Below are positions 54,349-63,459 of a stretch of 64,000 nt of DNA, piece by piece. The translations under genes and the position numbers were made by a program. The stretch spans positions 1 to 64,000 of the forward strand of contig CADCTW010000089.1 in NCBI GenBank assembly GCA_902805735.1, read 5' to 3'. The stretch comes from an uncultured Gemmatimonadota bacterium (GTDB lineage Bacteria > Gemmatimonadota > Gemmatimonadetes > Longimicrobiales > Longimicrobiaceae). Each line of letters starts with the position of its first letter. The first letter of the stretch is position 1. The notes beneath the pieces were generated by a model. It searched no databases. It was not told where the DNA came from and worked only from the letters and a program-made list of their open reading frames with translations.

Positions 54349-55632
54349 TCACGGTCGGGCGAGCTCCGCCAGGGGGATGCGCCGCTCTTCGCCGCTGCCG
54401 GTGTCGCGCACCAGGGCCTCGCCGGCGGCCACCTCGTCGGGGCCCAGCCAGGCGACGCGGCGGGCGTTGAGCGCGGAGGCGTTCTTGAAGTGGCGGTTGC
54501 GGCCTGCCTCGGCGAAGGAGTACTCCACCGAGTGGCCCGCGTCGCGCAGGGAGTGCGCCAGCGCGAGCAGGGCGCCGCGCTGCTCCGTGCCCGCCCCCGC
54601 CACGTAGTAGTCGAACGCCGGCTTCGTGTCCGGCAGCAGCCCGCGGTCGCGCAGGAGCTCCGTGAGCACCACGTCGCCCATGCCGAAGCCCAGCGCGGGG
54701 AGGTCCGTGCCCGCGATCCGCTTGAGCAGGTCGTCGTAGCGCCCGCCGCCGCAGATGGCGCGCAGCTCGCCGCGCGTGTCGAACAGCTCGAAGACGATGC
54801 CGGTGTAGTAGGCCAGCCCGCGCACCACGCCCAGGTCGAAGCGCACGTACCCGCCCAGCCCCATCGCGTCCAGGAAGCCGAAGAAGCGCTCCATCCGCTC
54901 CAGCTCGGCCGCGATCCCGGGGCGGCCGCCGTACGCCTGCCGGACGGCCGCGAACTCCGTGTGCTGGAAAACGGCGAGCACCGCCGCAGCCGCCTCGGCC
55001 GTCACCCCCGCCTCGCCCGTCAGGCGCGCGGCGATGGCCTCGGGCGTCTCGCGCTCCAGCTTGTCCACGATGTTGTAGGCGAGCACGAGCTGGTCCTCGG
55101 GCACCCCCGCGTCCAGCAGGAGCGCGCGGAGCAGGCGCCGGTCCGACACGCGCGCCACGAAGTCTTCGTGCGTGAGCCCCAGGGTGCGCAGGATGTCCAC
55201 CGCCGCGGCCACCAGCTCCGCGTCGGCCGACACGTCGGCCTCGCCGATGATGTCGAAGTTGAGCTGGAAGTGCTCGCGCAGACGGCCGCGCTGGGCCCGC
55301 TCGTAGCGGAAAAGCTGCGGCACGGCGAACCACTTGATCGGCTTGCGCAGCCCGGCCGCGCGCGCCCCCGCCATGCGGGCCAGGGTGGGCGTCATCTCCG
55401 GGCGCAGCGTGATCTCGCGGTCGCCCTTGTCCCTGAAGTTGTAGAGCTGCTGCACGATCTCGGGCCCGCTCTTCTCGATGTACAGCTCCAGCGGCTCCAG
55501 CGGGGGCCCGTCGTACTCCTGGAAGCCGTAGCGGCGCGCCACGTCGCGCCACGCCCGCATGATGTGCGTGCGGACGGCGAGGTCGTCGGGGAAGAAGTCC
55601 CGGAAGCCGGGGAGTGCGTTGAAGGTAGACAT
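54349..55632 (-). CDS. hisS: histidine--tRNA ligase
   Basis: 427 aa: MSTFNALPGFRDFFPDDLAV start; motif 2 TLRPEMTPTLARMAGARAAG; HisA motifs GLAYYTGIVFELFDTRG and AICGGGRYDDLLKRIAG; an anticodon-binding C-terminal domain from about 330. It charges tRNA-His. Full length. The gene stands 64 nt upstream of the Uma2 gene on the minus strand. Confidence 0.96.
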   Translation of the reverse strand: MSTFNALPGFRDFFPDDLAVRTHIMRAWRDVARRYGFQEYDGPPLEPLELYIEKSGPEIVQQLYNFRDKGDREITLRPEMTPTLARMAGARAAGLRKPIKWFAVPQLFRYERAQRGRLREHFQLNFDIIGEADVSADAELVAAAVDILRTLGLTHEDFVARVSDRRLLRALLLDAGVPEDQLVLAYNIVDKLERETPEAIAARLTGEAGVTAEAAAAVLAVFQHTEFAAVRQAYGGRPGIAAELERMERFFGFLDAMGLGGYVRFDLGVVRGLAYYTGIVFELFDTRGELRAICGGGRYDDLLKRIAGTDLPALGFGMGDVVLTELLRDRGLLPDTKPAFDYYVAGAGTEQRGALLALAHSLRDAGHSVEYSFAEAGRNRHFKNASALNARRVAWLGPDEVAAGEALVRDTGSGEERRIPLAELARP

Positions 55633-55674
55633 GGCGCGGAATCTACCGCTCCGCGCCCGCCCGCAGCAACCGCT

Positions 55675-56196
55675 TCAGCGCCGCCGCTGCATACGCGCCA
55701 TCATCCACATGGCCGTGCGCTCCAGTGCCACCAGGGTGGCGGTGATGCCCACCGCCATGGCGAAGATCACCAGGTTCCCCTCGTCGCCGGCGCGGAAGGC
55801 GAAGGCGAGCGAGGTGGCCACGGCGGGGGGATGCACGGCGTCCAGCACGATCATGAGGAAGATGGTGACCACCATCGCCAGGCCGCCGGACGCGTACCCC
55901 GCCCCCAGCGCGTAGTGCGCCGCGAACCCGATCAGCGCCGCGAGCGACTGCGACATCACCAGCGTCCGCACCCGGTTGGTGCCGTGCTCCGGGTCCAGGT
56001 AGATCAGGAAGGCGCTGGACGCCAGCGAGGCGAAGAGGAGCCGCTGCTCGCTCAGCATCTCCACGAAGAAGAGGACGAGGAGCACGACCACGGTGGGGAG
56101 GAGCGCCAGCACCAGCTCGTGGCGCAGCGCCAGCCGGCGCCGCACGGAGCGGTCGGCGCCGGGCACCGGCTCGAGGCTTTCCAGGTTCGCGGACAT
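55675..56196 (-). CDS. HPP family integral membrane protein
   Basis: 173 aa from ATG 56196 (a GTG three codons earlier is possible). Four hydrophobic segments: LVLALLPTVVVLLVLFFVEM, ASLASSAFLIYLDP, SLAALIGFAAHYALGAGYAS/GLAMVVTIFLMIVLD, and NLVIFAMAVGITATLVALE. The diagnostic VLDAVHPPAVATSLAFAF contains the HPP motif. Some HPP proteins transport nitrite, but function here is open. It is upstream of hisS with a 42-nt gap. Confidence 0.85.
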   Translation of the reverse strand: MSANLESLEPVPGADRSVRRRLALRHELVLALLPTVVVLLVLFFVEMLSEQRLLFASLASSAFLIYLDPEHGTNRVRTLVMSQSLAALIGFAAHYALGAGYASGGLAMVVTIFLMIVLDAVHPPAVATSLAFAFRAGDEGNLVIFAMAVGITATLVALERTAMWMMARMQRRR

Positions 56197-56255
56197 GGCG
56201 GCCACTGGATCAAAAGCGGGGCCGCCGCGCCCGCAGGGGCGCGGGCCCGCTCACC

Positions 56256-56816
56256 CTACGCGGCCTCGTACGCGGCTCGCAGCCAGGCGATCAGCTCCCC
56301 GTCCGCCTCCTCCGCGGAGCTCACCCGCACCCGGTGCGACACCATCTCGCTGAAGCTCCCCGACAGCTCCAGCCGGCCGGTCGCCGGCGCGTCCTTCAGG
56401 TTGAGGCCGACGTCCAGGCGCGTGGCCGTGCTCGGCTGCACGATGCCGAACTGCTTCTTCCGCCGCAGGCTCACGTACGCCTTCTTCGGCGCGATCTCCA
56501 CGTCCGGCCCGAACTGGCGCACCGCGTCCACGATGCGGTCGTAGACCGGGCGCAGGCCGGCCTTGGCCCCGGCGTACTGGGCGGCGACCGGGTCCGCGTC
56601 CGGCGCCGCGGGCGTGTCCGCTTCCAGTGCCGTCATGGCGACCAGGTTGGCGTAGCCGTGCGTAAGGCCGTGCTCGCTCTTGAGGTGGTCCAGGATCGCG
56701 CGGTGCTTGGCGTGGCCACTCTGCCGTGCGACCTGGACCCATTCCGCCAGCGGCTTGCCCGTCTTCTCCTCCAGGTTGCGGATCATGGAGCGCGTCGCGT
56801 CGGACAGTGAGCTCAT
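56256..56816 (-). CDS. DUF4287/DUF5655 domain protein
   Basis: 186 aa. MSSLSDATRSMIRNLEEKTG with KPLAEWVQVARQSGHAKHRA and HLKSEHGLTHGYANLVAMTA is the DUF4287 helical domain. The second half (GLRPVYDRIVDAVRQFGPDV, KKAYVSLRRKKQFGIVQP) is a DUF5655 domain. The combination is common in soil bacteria; no activity is known. Start 56816 gives the complete first domain. Confidence 0.85.
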   Translation of the reverse strand: MSSLSDATRSMIRNLEEKTGKPLAEWVQVARQSGHAKHRAILDHLKSEHGLTHGYANLVAMTALEADTPAAPDADPVAAQYAGAKAGLRPVYDRIVDAVRQFGPDVEIAPKKAYVSLRRKKQFGIVQPSTATRLDVGLNLKDAPATGRLELSGSFSEMVSHRVRVSSAEEADGELIAWLRAAYEAA

Positions 56817-56883
56817 GGGGGGTCGGAGGTTCAGGGGGTGGGAAGAAACCGGGCGACCGCTCGGCCGGCCAGACCCGGAGGGT

Positions 56884-57597
56884 TCAATCCAGGCGGATCG
56901 CGCCGAGGTATTCCCGGCGGAACTGCTCGTGCTGGGCCGCCTCCTGCGGAGTGCCCATGCCGTGCGTGGTCCCGGCGGCCATCCAGACGATGTCGTCCGC
57001 CGTGTCCAGGAGTTGACGGACCTCGTGCCCGGTGATGACGATCGCGCACCCCTGCCGGGCCATGCCCCGGAACGCGTCCGCGACCACCTCGGCGTCGGCG
57101 GGGTCGATGCCCGCGAACGGCTCGTCCGCAAGCAGGCAGAGCGGCGCGCGGATCCACGCCGCGGCGATCTCGGCCCGCCGCCTCTCCCCGCCAGAAAGCT
57201 CGGCGGGGGTCTGATCGAGCCGAGCGCCGATGCCGAGCCGCTCCAGGATCTCGCCGGTCCGGGATCCGCCGAAGCGCCACTCCACGGCACGGATCTGTTC
57301 CCGCACGGTGAGGCGCCTGGAAAGGAGATCGCGGTCCGGAAGATAGAAGAGCCCCCGCGCCGCCATCTCATGGAGCCGCGGGCGCAGATACGCACGGCCG
57401 GCGAACTGGACCACGCCGTGATCCAATCCCAACTGCCCCGCCCCGATCTTCAAAAGCGTGCTCTTCCCGCATCCGTTGCGCCCGAACAGCACCGTGATCT
57501 TCCCCGCTCTGCCCCAGACGGAGGCGGCCTTCAGGATCGTCCGCGACCCGAACGACTTGCCGATGGAGTCGGCCGCGAAGAGCGGTGGGGCGCGCAC
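56884..57597 (-). CDS. ABC transporter ATP-binding protein
   Basis: 237 aa from the GTG at 57597, which lies 1 nt after the stop of the membrane-protein gene; a longer frame reaches 57627. Walker A is LFGRNGCGKSTLLKIGAG, the signature PAELSGGERRRAEIAAAWIR, Walker B LCLLADEPFAGIDPADAEVV and the switch His ITGHEVRQLL. It lacks fused membrane domains. The pair probably forms a small exporter, with the substrate unknown. The overall layout (LptB/LivF-like) is not specific. Confidence 0.88.
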   Translation of the reverse strand: MRAPPLFAADSIGKSFGSRTILKAASVWGRAGKITVLFGRNGCGKSTLLKIGAGQLGLDHGVVQFAGRAYLRPRLHEMAARGLFYLPDRDLLSRRLTVREQIRAVEWRFGGSRTGEILERLGIGARLDQTPAELSGGERRRAEIAAAWIRAPLCLLADEPFAGIDPADAEVVADAFRGMARQGCAIVITGHEVRQLLDTADDIVWMAAGTTHGMGTPQEAAQHEQFRREYLGAIRLD

Positions 57598-57598
57598 C

Positions 57599-57952
57599 TC
57601 AGTACGCCGCGACGAGGGCCTGGACACCCACGTCCAGCACCAGGGCGGCGAGCAGGGAGGCGGTCCAGAACCAGCCCGGCCACGCGCCCAGGTTGGCGGG
57701 CAGGAGTAGCTCGTGAGAGCGCCTGCGGTCCCACCACACCATGCCGGCCGCGAGCGCCATGAGTACGCCCCTCGTCGCCCAGGACGGGTGCAGCGCCAGG
57801 GCGACGACCTCCGCAGGCGGGAGGATGTTGAGCATCCCCGCGGTGCCCAAGAGAGCTCCGGCGTACGCGCTCCGGACCAGCAGCCAGGTCCCGAGGCTGC
57901 GGCGGATCACTTTCAGGAGGTAGGGCGGATACGGGAAGCGGATCGACGCCAT
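57599..57952 (-). CDS. small membrane protein paired with the ABC ATPase
   Basis: 117 aa from ATG 57952 (MASIRFPYPPYLLKVIRRSL); a GTG five codons earlier is also in frame. Hydrophobic segments are TWLLVRSAYAGALLGTAGML, HPSWATRGVLMALAAGMVWW and FWTASLLAALVLDVGVQALV. No family is recognised. Its stop is 1 nt before the ABC ATPase start, so co-translation is likely. Too small for a full ABC permease, it may work as an oligomer or with another protein. Confidence 0.65.
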   Translation of the reverse strand: MASIRFPYPPYLLKVIRRSLGTWLLVRSAYAGALLGTAGMLNILPPAEVVALALHPSWATRGVLMALAAGMVWWDRRRSHELLLPANLGAWPGWFWTASLLAALVLDVGVQALVAAY

Positions 57953-58242
57953 GAAGTGCCGGGACACGGGATGTTCGGCTGTCGGCTCCCCCTGCCCGTT
58001 CCGAGAAAGTGGGCGTGGGTCGGCGTGTGGTCGGCCTGGATCGCCTGCTTCAGCGGGCTTTCGGGAATCGCGGTCGCCGCGAGGCAGAGCTATGCCGATG
58101 GAAGGTGTGAGCAGTCACGGGGGTCATTGCTGACGGGGGCCTGGAGTGGGATCGCCACCGAACGGCGCCGCTGCCGCGGACCAACAGTAGCGGATGGGAC
58201 GCGTGTGGATCAAGGAAGATGTTGCACGCGCCCCCGCGTTTC

Positions 58243-58560
58243 CTACGCCGCGCGACGGCTGGGCACCGTGGCGCGACGCAGGGTCAGCACGAGCCGGCCG
58301 ACGGCGCGGATCACCTCCTCGTCCCCCTCGCGCAGCAGCGCGGCCAGGATGTGCTTGCACACCCGCTCGCGCCACAGGTGGTCCCCGCAGTCGCAGCGCG
58401 GCTGGTTGGGCGTGCGCAGGTCCACCCAGTGCGGCTCGTCGCCGCCGCGCACGGCGTAGCGGCCGGGACCCACCTCGGTGACCTGCAGCACGATCCCGCG
58501 CTCCAGCCGCGCCAGGTCCACCCCGCCGGCGCGGGGGATGTCGATCATCGAACGGGCCAT
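58243..58560 (-). CDS. small SWIM zinc-finger protein
   Basis: 105 aa. The SWIM motif CxCx(n)CxH is seen in PRCDCGDHLWRERVCKHILA (Cys, Cys, Cys, His). Before it are a short basic/Gly-rich domain (GIVLQVTEVGPGRYAVRGGD) and WVDLRTPNQ; after it an amphipathic helix and a basic tail. SWIM domains bind DNA or proteins. A second tiny SWIM protein lies 700 bp away on the other strand. Confidence 0.8.
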   Translation of the reverse strand: MARSMIDIPRAGGVDLARLERGIVLQVTEVGPGRYAVRGGDEPHWVDLRTPNQPRCDCGDHLWRERVCKHILAALLREGDEEVIRAVGRLVLTLRRATVPSRRAA

Positions 58561-58665
58561 GGCTCCCCCCGGTTGCAGACGATAAGCTCCACGTCTGGTA
58601 CACCGGAGACGGGTTCAAGTTTCGGTAAATCGCCGGTTTTCTCAAGGTTTACACCGCATACACGA

Positions 58666-58693
58666 GGGGCCGGCGGCACCCGCCGCCGGCCCC
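58666..58693 (-). terminator. perfect 12-bp GC hairpin, terminator-like
   Basis: GGGGCCGGCGGC, loop ACCC, GCCGCCGGCCCC. It lies 25 nt downstream of the small hydrophilic-protein gene stop (58719) and in front of the SWIM gene. There is no T-tract after it on the minus strand, so it is not a canonical intrinsic terminator. Confidence 0.5.
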
Positions 58694-58718
58694 CGCGAGG
58701 AGCGCGTCCCGCCGCCGC

Positions 58719-58901
58719 TCAGTCCGCGCCGGAGCGCCGCGGGTGGCTGTGGCCCTGGTTCTTGGACTCGCCCGTCGAGTCCGCGTCGCGGTTGGTGCCC
58801 GACGTGGACGGGGTGTGCGGCTTGTCGTCGTGGGTGCCCTTGGGCGTGTGGCCCGTGGTGACGCCGCCGCCCTGCTGATGCCCTTCCTTGAGATCCGTCA
58901 T
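58719..58901 (-). CDS. small hydrophilic Gly/His/Thr-rich protein
   Basis: 60 aa, MTDLKEGHQQGGGVTTGHTP and onward, with no hydrophobic core and many His, Gly, Ser and charged residues. It looks intrinsically disordered, like small stress-type hydrophilins. A strong GGAGGA site 3-4 nt before ATG 58901 supports translation. No family is recognised. A strong hairpin follows the stop. Confidence 0.6.
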   Translation of the reverse strand: MTDLKEGHQQGGGVTTGHTPKGTHDDKPHTPSTSGTNRDADSTGESKNQGHSHPRRSGAD

Positions 58902-59146
58902 CGTTCCTCCCGCTGCCGGTTGTGCGCGCTTGCGACTGGAGGCGGCGGGGAACGCAAGAGGTGTTCCCGCAACACGATACAAATCGCCACACCGGTGGCG
59001 CGCGCGAGCGGAAGGCGCGTGGCGAACGGGGGTGTTGCGCTCCGTGCGCGGTTGCCTTACAATCGCAGGAGAGCGCTGAAGAGGACGGAGCGGCCCGGAC
59101 CGCCGCACCGTTCCGCACTGAGACGCGGGCCAGAGGAGGTGGGTCA

Positions 59147-59212
59147 ATGAAGATCTGCGATCCGCGCGACGACGCCCCGCCCCAACGACGCTCCATCCGG
59201 AACGCCCCGTAG
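59147..59212 (+). CDS. possible 21-aa leader peptide upstream of the SWIM gene
   Basis: MKICDPRDDAPPQRRSIRNA plus one residue, then TAG. An AGAGGAGGT ribosome-binding site is ideally placed 6-7 nt before ATG 59147, which is the main reason to take it seriously. It is followed at once by a small hairpin and then, 53 nt after its stop, by the SWIM gene. It may be a regulatory upstream ORF. Weak evidence. Confidence 0.35.
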   Translation: MKICDPRDDAPPQRRSIRNAP

Positions 59213-59227
59213 CTACGAGATGCTACG
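59208..59227 (+). promoter_or_regulatory. short hairpin with following GTTTTC in SWIM leader
   Basis: CGTAGC, loop TACGAGAT, GCTACG, overlapping the leader-peptide stop codon, then CGGGCGTTTTCTG. The stop lying in the stem could couple leader translation to hairpin formation. Attenuation is a guess. Confidence 0.3.
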
Positions 59228-59264
59228 CGGGCGTTTTCTGTATCATCCACCCAGGGAGGTCGGG

Positions 59265-59513
59265 ATGCTCGATTCCGGGATGATCAACAAGATCCAGAAG
59301 GCCAAGCAGTACGCATCCGAGCCGGAGCGGATCCACTTCGAAAGCCTTCGCGCCGCGATCGACGGGAACAACGGGAACCACCAGGTGGAGTTCACCGACG
59401 GGCACTGGCGCTGCGACTGCGGCTACTTCTCGCACCACCACGTGTGCAGCCACACCATGGCCATGGAGCGCGTCCTCGGGAAGATGGCACCGGCCGAGAT
59501 CGACGCGGTCTAA
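59265..59513 (+). CDS. second small SWIM zinc-finger protein
   Basis: 82 aa from ATG 59265, with site AGGGAGG at 59253-59259. MLDSGMINKIQKAKQYASEP, then RIHFESLRAAIDGNNGNHQV and the SWIM motif RCDCGYFSHHHVCSHTMAME. It has an intact CxC...CxH zinc site and little else. Similar tiny SWIM proteins occur widely in Gemmatimonadota and Chloroflexi (recollection). A family A palindrome begins 12 nt after the stop. Confidence 0.82.
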   Translation: MLDSGMINKIQKAKQYASEPERIHFESLRAAIDGNNGNHQVEFTDGHWRCDCGYFSHHHVCSHTMAMERVLGKMAPAEIDAV

Positions 59514-59525
59514 AAGAAGGGGGGG

Positions 59526-59587
59526 CTCACACAGAGGCACAGAGACACAGAGGAGGGCTGCTCTGTGTCTCTGTGCCTCTGTGTGAG
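59526..59587. repeat. family A palindrome, full copy between convergent genes
   Basis: It lies 12 nt after the SWIM stop (plus) and 4 nt from the hydrolase stop (minus). Centre AGGAGGGCTGCTC. Confidence 0.95.
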
Positions 59588-59591
59588 CCAG

Positions 59592-61484
59592 TCAGAACGC
59601 TCCGGCCTGGATCAGCGCGCCGCTGCCGCCCACGACCGGCAGCGAGAACGACGTTCCGGCGAGATCCACCGTCAGCCGCGTTCCCGCCCGCGGCGAGAGC
59701 GTGAACTCCGGGTCGCTGGACATGATCATGATCCCCAGCCGCTTTCCGGCCGGTATGATCTGATCGTCCGGCTCCAGGTCGAAGGTCAGGTCGTAGAACC
59801 TGCCAGGGACCAGCGGCTCGCCGCGCAGATTCGACTCGTAGACGCCGCCGCGAGCGAGGGACGCGTGGTTCTGGATGTCGGCCCACCCGAGCGTCACCAG
59901 GCCGGCGCGGCTGGCGTCGCCGATCCGCGTCGAATCGTAGGGCAGCGTCACGAGCCAGACGCTGAGATTCGCCGCGCGTCGGTCGGCGGCCACTCGCAAC
60001 GTGACGCGCGGCGTGCCGGAGATGCGCAGGGAATCCCTGAGCGGCGCCGTGGCGAAGAGCAGGCGGTGTGCGGACGTCGGCGCGGCGGCGTTGGCGCTGC
60101 CGGTGACGGCGGGGTTGTCGAGGATGGAGCCGGTCCCGCGCGAGGCACGGAGGGCCAGCGGGGCGATGCCGTTGCCCCCCTGCGTGGGATGCAGCCGGAC
60201 GTGCGCCGACCCGGGCGCCGGGAACGATGCGGACGGAACCGGTGCCGGCATCACGGCGCGCCGGCCCGGCGTGCGCACCCGGGCGGCGGCGGTGCTCGAC
60301 ACGATCCACACCGGCGGGTCGTTGCGGACGCCGTTCTCTACGCCGTACAGGTAGTGCGTGAACCAGCGGTTCACCAGTTCGAAGGGCGGATCGCCTCCGT
60401 GGCCGCCCTGGTGGAGGTACAGCGAGACGGGCAGCCCCCGCGCCTTCATGGCCTCGTAGATCCGCACGCTGTGCGACGGCATGACGTTGAAGTCGTTGAG
60501 GCCGTGCGCGAGCAGCACCGCCGCCCGGATCTTCCCCACGTGCGGCAGCAGCTCGCGCGACGCCCAGAACTCGTTGTAGTCACCGGTGGCGCGGTCCAGC
60601 CCCGCCGCGAACACGCCGCTCTTCCAGATGCGGTCGCACACGGCGCGCGTCGCGGGAGGGCCGCTGGCGATGAAGTCGTAGAGCACGTCCACGTCTTCGC
60701 CCAGGTACCCGCCGGGCGAGCGCACCAGCCCGTTCGAACGGTAGTAGTGGTAGTACGACGTGTTCGCGGAGACCGGGATGACCACTTCGAGCCCCGCGAC
60801 TCCCGTCATGGCCGCGGCGAGCGGCAGCGTGCCCTCGTAGGACGTGCCGATCATCCCCACCTTGCCCGTCGACCACGACGTCGCCGACACCTGCTCGGCG
60901 CCGTCCGGGGTGGTGTACCCCCGCGCGCGGCCGTTCAGCCAGTCGACCACGAACCTCATCGCGGTGCGCTCCGGCGTGTCGCCCACCGTGGCGCATCCCT
61001 GCGAGCGCCCGGTGCCCGGCGCCTCCGAATGCACCACCGCGAAGCCGCGCGGCACCCACGTACCCACCAGGTCGTTCGAGATGCGCGTGCGGGTGGGATC
61101 GTGCCGGGGTCCGAGCATCGTGCCGCGCGGCGGCGAGGGCTCGCCGAGCTCCTGGCGCACGTCCCAGAACGCGAACGTGCGCGCCACCCCCGCGTAGTAC
61201 GGGCTCGACCCGTACACCACCGGCACCTTCAGCCCCTCCGTCTCCGTCTGCCGGGGCCGCGTCACCGCCACGTGCACGCGGTCGTTGCGGCCGTCCCGGT
61301 CGGAGTCGAAGTCCGTTTCCACCCAGAGGTTCTGGCGGATCCACCGCGACGAATCGGCGAACGCCGGAACCGTCTGCGCCATGCCGTTCACGAAAACGGG
61401 GCGGGCCTGGGCGTGAAGCGATGCGGCGCAGGCCAGCGTGAGCGCGAGGGCGGCGCAGGCGCGGCGCGAGAGCGATTTAGTCAT
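59592..61484 (-). CDS. CocE/NonD-type hydrolase (X-Pro dipeptidyl-peptidase, S15), exported
   Basis: A 630-aa protein. Signal peptide MTKSLSRRACAALALTLACA to about SLHAQ. Alpha/beta-hydrolase core: VGMIGTSYEGTLPLAAAM (nucleophile Ser), AAVLLAHGLNDFNVMPSHSV (Asp) and LYLHQGGHGGDPPFELVN (His), in that order. EAPGTGRSQGCATVG is typical of the family. The C-terminal half is the jelly-roll X-Pro/CocE domain (VTLRVAADRRAANLSVWLVT, FTLSPRAGTRLTVDLAG). It is likely a periplasmic or secreted dipeptidyl-peptidase. Confidence 0.92.
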   Translation of the reverse strand: MTKSLSRRACAALALTLACAASLHAQARPVFVNGMAQTVPAFADSSRWIRQNLWVETDFDSDRDGRNDRVHVAVTRPRQTETEGLKVPVVYGSSPYYAGVARTFAFWDVRQELGEPSPPRGTMLGPRHDPTRTRISNDLVGTWVPRGFAVVHSEAPGTGRSQGCATVGDTPERTAMRFVVDWLNGRARGYTTPDGAEQVSATSWSTGKVGMIGTSYEGTLPLAAAMTGVAGLEVVIPVSANTSYYHYYRSNGLVRSPGGYLGEDVDVLYDFIASGPPATRAVCDRIWKSGVFAAGLDRATGDYNEFWASRELLPHVGKIRAAVLLAHGLNDFNVMPSHSVRIYEAMKARGLPVSLYLHQGGHGGDPPFELVNRWFTHYLYGVENGVRNDPPVWIVSSTAAARVRTPGRRAVMPAPVPSASFPAPGSAHVRLHPTQGGNGIAPLALRASRGTGSILDNPAVTGSANAAAPTSAHRLLFATAPLRDSLRISGTPRVTLRVAADRRAANLSVWLVTLPYDSTRIGDASRAGLVTLGWADIQNHASLARGGVYESNLRGEPLVPGRFYDLTFDLEPDDQIIPAGKRLGIMIMSSDPEFTLSPRAGTRLTVDLAGTSFSLPVVGGSGALIQAGAF

Positions 61485-61520
61485 ACGTCAACTTTATCGT
61501 CCGGGTCAGAGAACGGCAAT

Positions 61521-61550
61521 CTCACACAGAGGCACAGAGACACAGAGAGG
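61521..61550. repeat. family A repeat, left arm only
   Basis: CTCACACAGAGGCACAGAGA, then CACAGAGAGG, 2 nt from the stop of the dihydrofolate-reductase-like gene (61553, minus). It is the only left-arm-only copy; the other three halves are right arms. Confidence 0.85.
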
Positions 61551-61552
61551 AG

Positions 61553-62086
<534 letters not shown>

Positions 62087-62251
62087 TCCCGCTCCCTTTG
62101 GATACGCGGCACATCCGCGCGATTCCGATTGCCTTATGGGCCGGTTGCAAGCTAGGCCGGGTGATTCTGTACCGCAATCGGACGCTGCTGTGGATGCGGG
62201 TCCCCGGATCGCACCGAGTTGCGCGGACGGCAGATTCGGTGGGAGGAGGAG

Positions 62252-62911
62252 CTAGGGCCCAGGCTTCCACTCCAGTAGCACGACCGTGCGTCCCAGCTCC
62301 GTGACCCGCCACCAGACGACATGCGGGCGTGTGGGATCCTCTCTGCGTTCTACCAGGCCGTTGTCCGCGAGCCAGCGAAGGTCGGTCCCGTCCACGGCGT
62401 AGAACACGGACCCGCGCTGCCGCCCGCACAGGCGGTTCGCGGCCTCCACGCGCGCGCCCAGCTCCCGCCCTGTCACCCATCCGCGCCCGCCGAAGTGGAC
62501 CGGCACGGCCGTATCGTCGTAGGCCGCGCGGAGAAGTAGCAGTGCCCCCCTCTGGCGCGACGGCGCGTAGACGGCCGGCTCAGCTTCCGCCAGCCGGGGA
62601 GCCGGGATCGCCCGATGGGGTTTGAGGCCCTGCGCCCCCGCTACCTGCACGCCCCGCATCGTGATGCGATATACCCATTCGGATCGGACGCGGTTGGGGG
62701 CGCGAACGTCGGCGCGGTCCAGCAGCCCGCGCGCGTGCAGGCGCGGAAGCACCTCGAAGTACCCCCCGGCGGACGCCTCCTGCACGTCGTTCAGGTGCGC
62801 CCAGCCACGCACCCCCCGAAGCTGATACCCGGCGCGATCTGCGGCCAGTTGGCCCAGGAACAGGAGTGCGTCCCATTCCCGGCGCGTCCAACGCCAGCGA
62901 CTTTCGGCCAT
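62252..62911 (-). CDS. uncharacterised protein, two winged-helix-like modules
   Basis: 219 aa from ATG 62911. WRWTRREWDALLFLGQLAAD and YFEVLPRLHARGLLDRADVR, then SEWVYRITMRGVQVAGAQGL, look like a winged helix-turn-helix. A second similar unit is in the C-terminal half (VTGRELGARVEAANRLCGRQ, DGTDLRWLADNGLVERREDP, VVWWRVTELGRTVVLLEW). This suggests a duplicated DNA-binding or PadR-like regulator, judged by eye. No partner gene is obvious; the DHFR-like gene is 165 nt downstream. Confidence 0.6.
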   Translation of the reverse strand: MAESRWRWTRREWDALLFLGQLAADRAGYQLRGVRGWAHLNDVQEASAGGYFEVLPRLHARGLLDRADVRAPNRVRSEWVYRITMRGVQVAGAQGLKPHRAIPAPRLAEAEPAVYAPSRQRGALLLLRAAYDDTAVPVHFGGRGWVTGRELGARVEAANRLCGRQRGSVFYAVDGTDLRWLADNGLVERREDPTRPHVVWWRVTELGRTVVLLEWKPGP

Positions 62912-63208
62912 ACCGGGCAGCTCCGGGTGAGCGGTGGCGTTTGGGGGCACCCTGCCCCGGACGCCGAGTGTACCCGCGCCGCTCCACTGCGCATAGTCGC
63001 CAATGATGGCCGAACACACACGGAAACCGGCGCGGGCCGCACGCTCCCGTTGTGGGGGCGCGCGTGCTCCGCTCCCGCGCCTTCCAGCGTGTGTGTAGAA
63101 ATGGCGTATTCTGGAAATACTGCACAACTGGCGTGAACGGTGCGCCCCGTCGCATATTCCGCCGCCGCTCTTTCGAAGGACAAAACCCCAGCCACAGGAA
63201 CGGACTCC

Positions 63209-63457
63209 ATGAAAGCACCTCGGCTCGCGCTTGCCCTGCTCCCCCTTGCCGTGCTCGCCGCCTGCGCGGATGGTGCGTCGATCACCGGCGCGGCTCCGTC
63301 GCAGCCGGCGCTCAACGGGGGCGGCTTCGGGTTTGGATCGGGTGGAGTGGTCGCTCCCGATACCACGACGGCCGGAACCGCCAGCACGGCCACAACGGAT
63401 ACCGCGACCACCTCAGTAGATGGGCGCGGCGGGTTTGGCTTCGGCTCGGGGGGCTGA
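63209..63457 (+). CDS. small lipoprotein with repeated GGFGFGSGG motif
   Basis: 82 aa from ATG 63209: MKAPRLALALLPLAVLAACA, with lipobox LAAC. The mature part is only about 64 residues of low complexity: NGGGFGFGSGGVV, a Thr/Ala-rich spacer, and RGGFGFGSGG at the very C-terminus. The duplicated Gly/Phe motif is unusual. It ends 2 nt from the convergent stop of the TPR gene. The function is unknown; a surface peptide or a precursor of a processed peptide is conceivable. Confidence 0.6.
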   Translation: MKAPRLALALLPLAVLAACADGASITGAAPSQPALNGGGFGFGSGGVVAPDTTTAGTASTATTDTATTSVDGRGGFGFGSGG

Positions 63458-63459
63458 TC

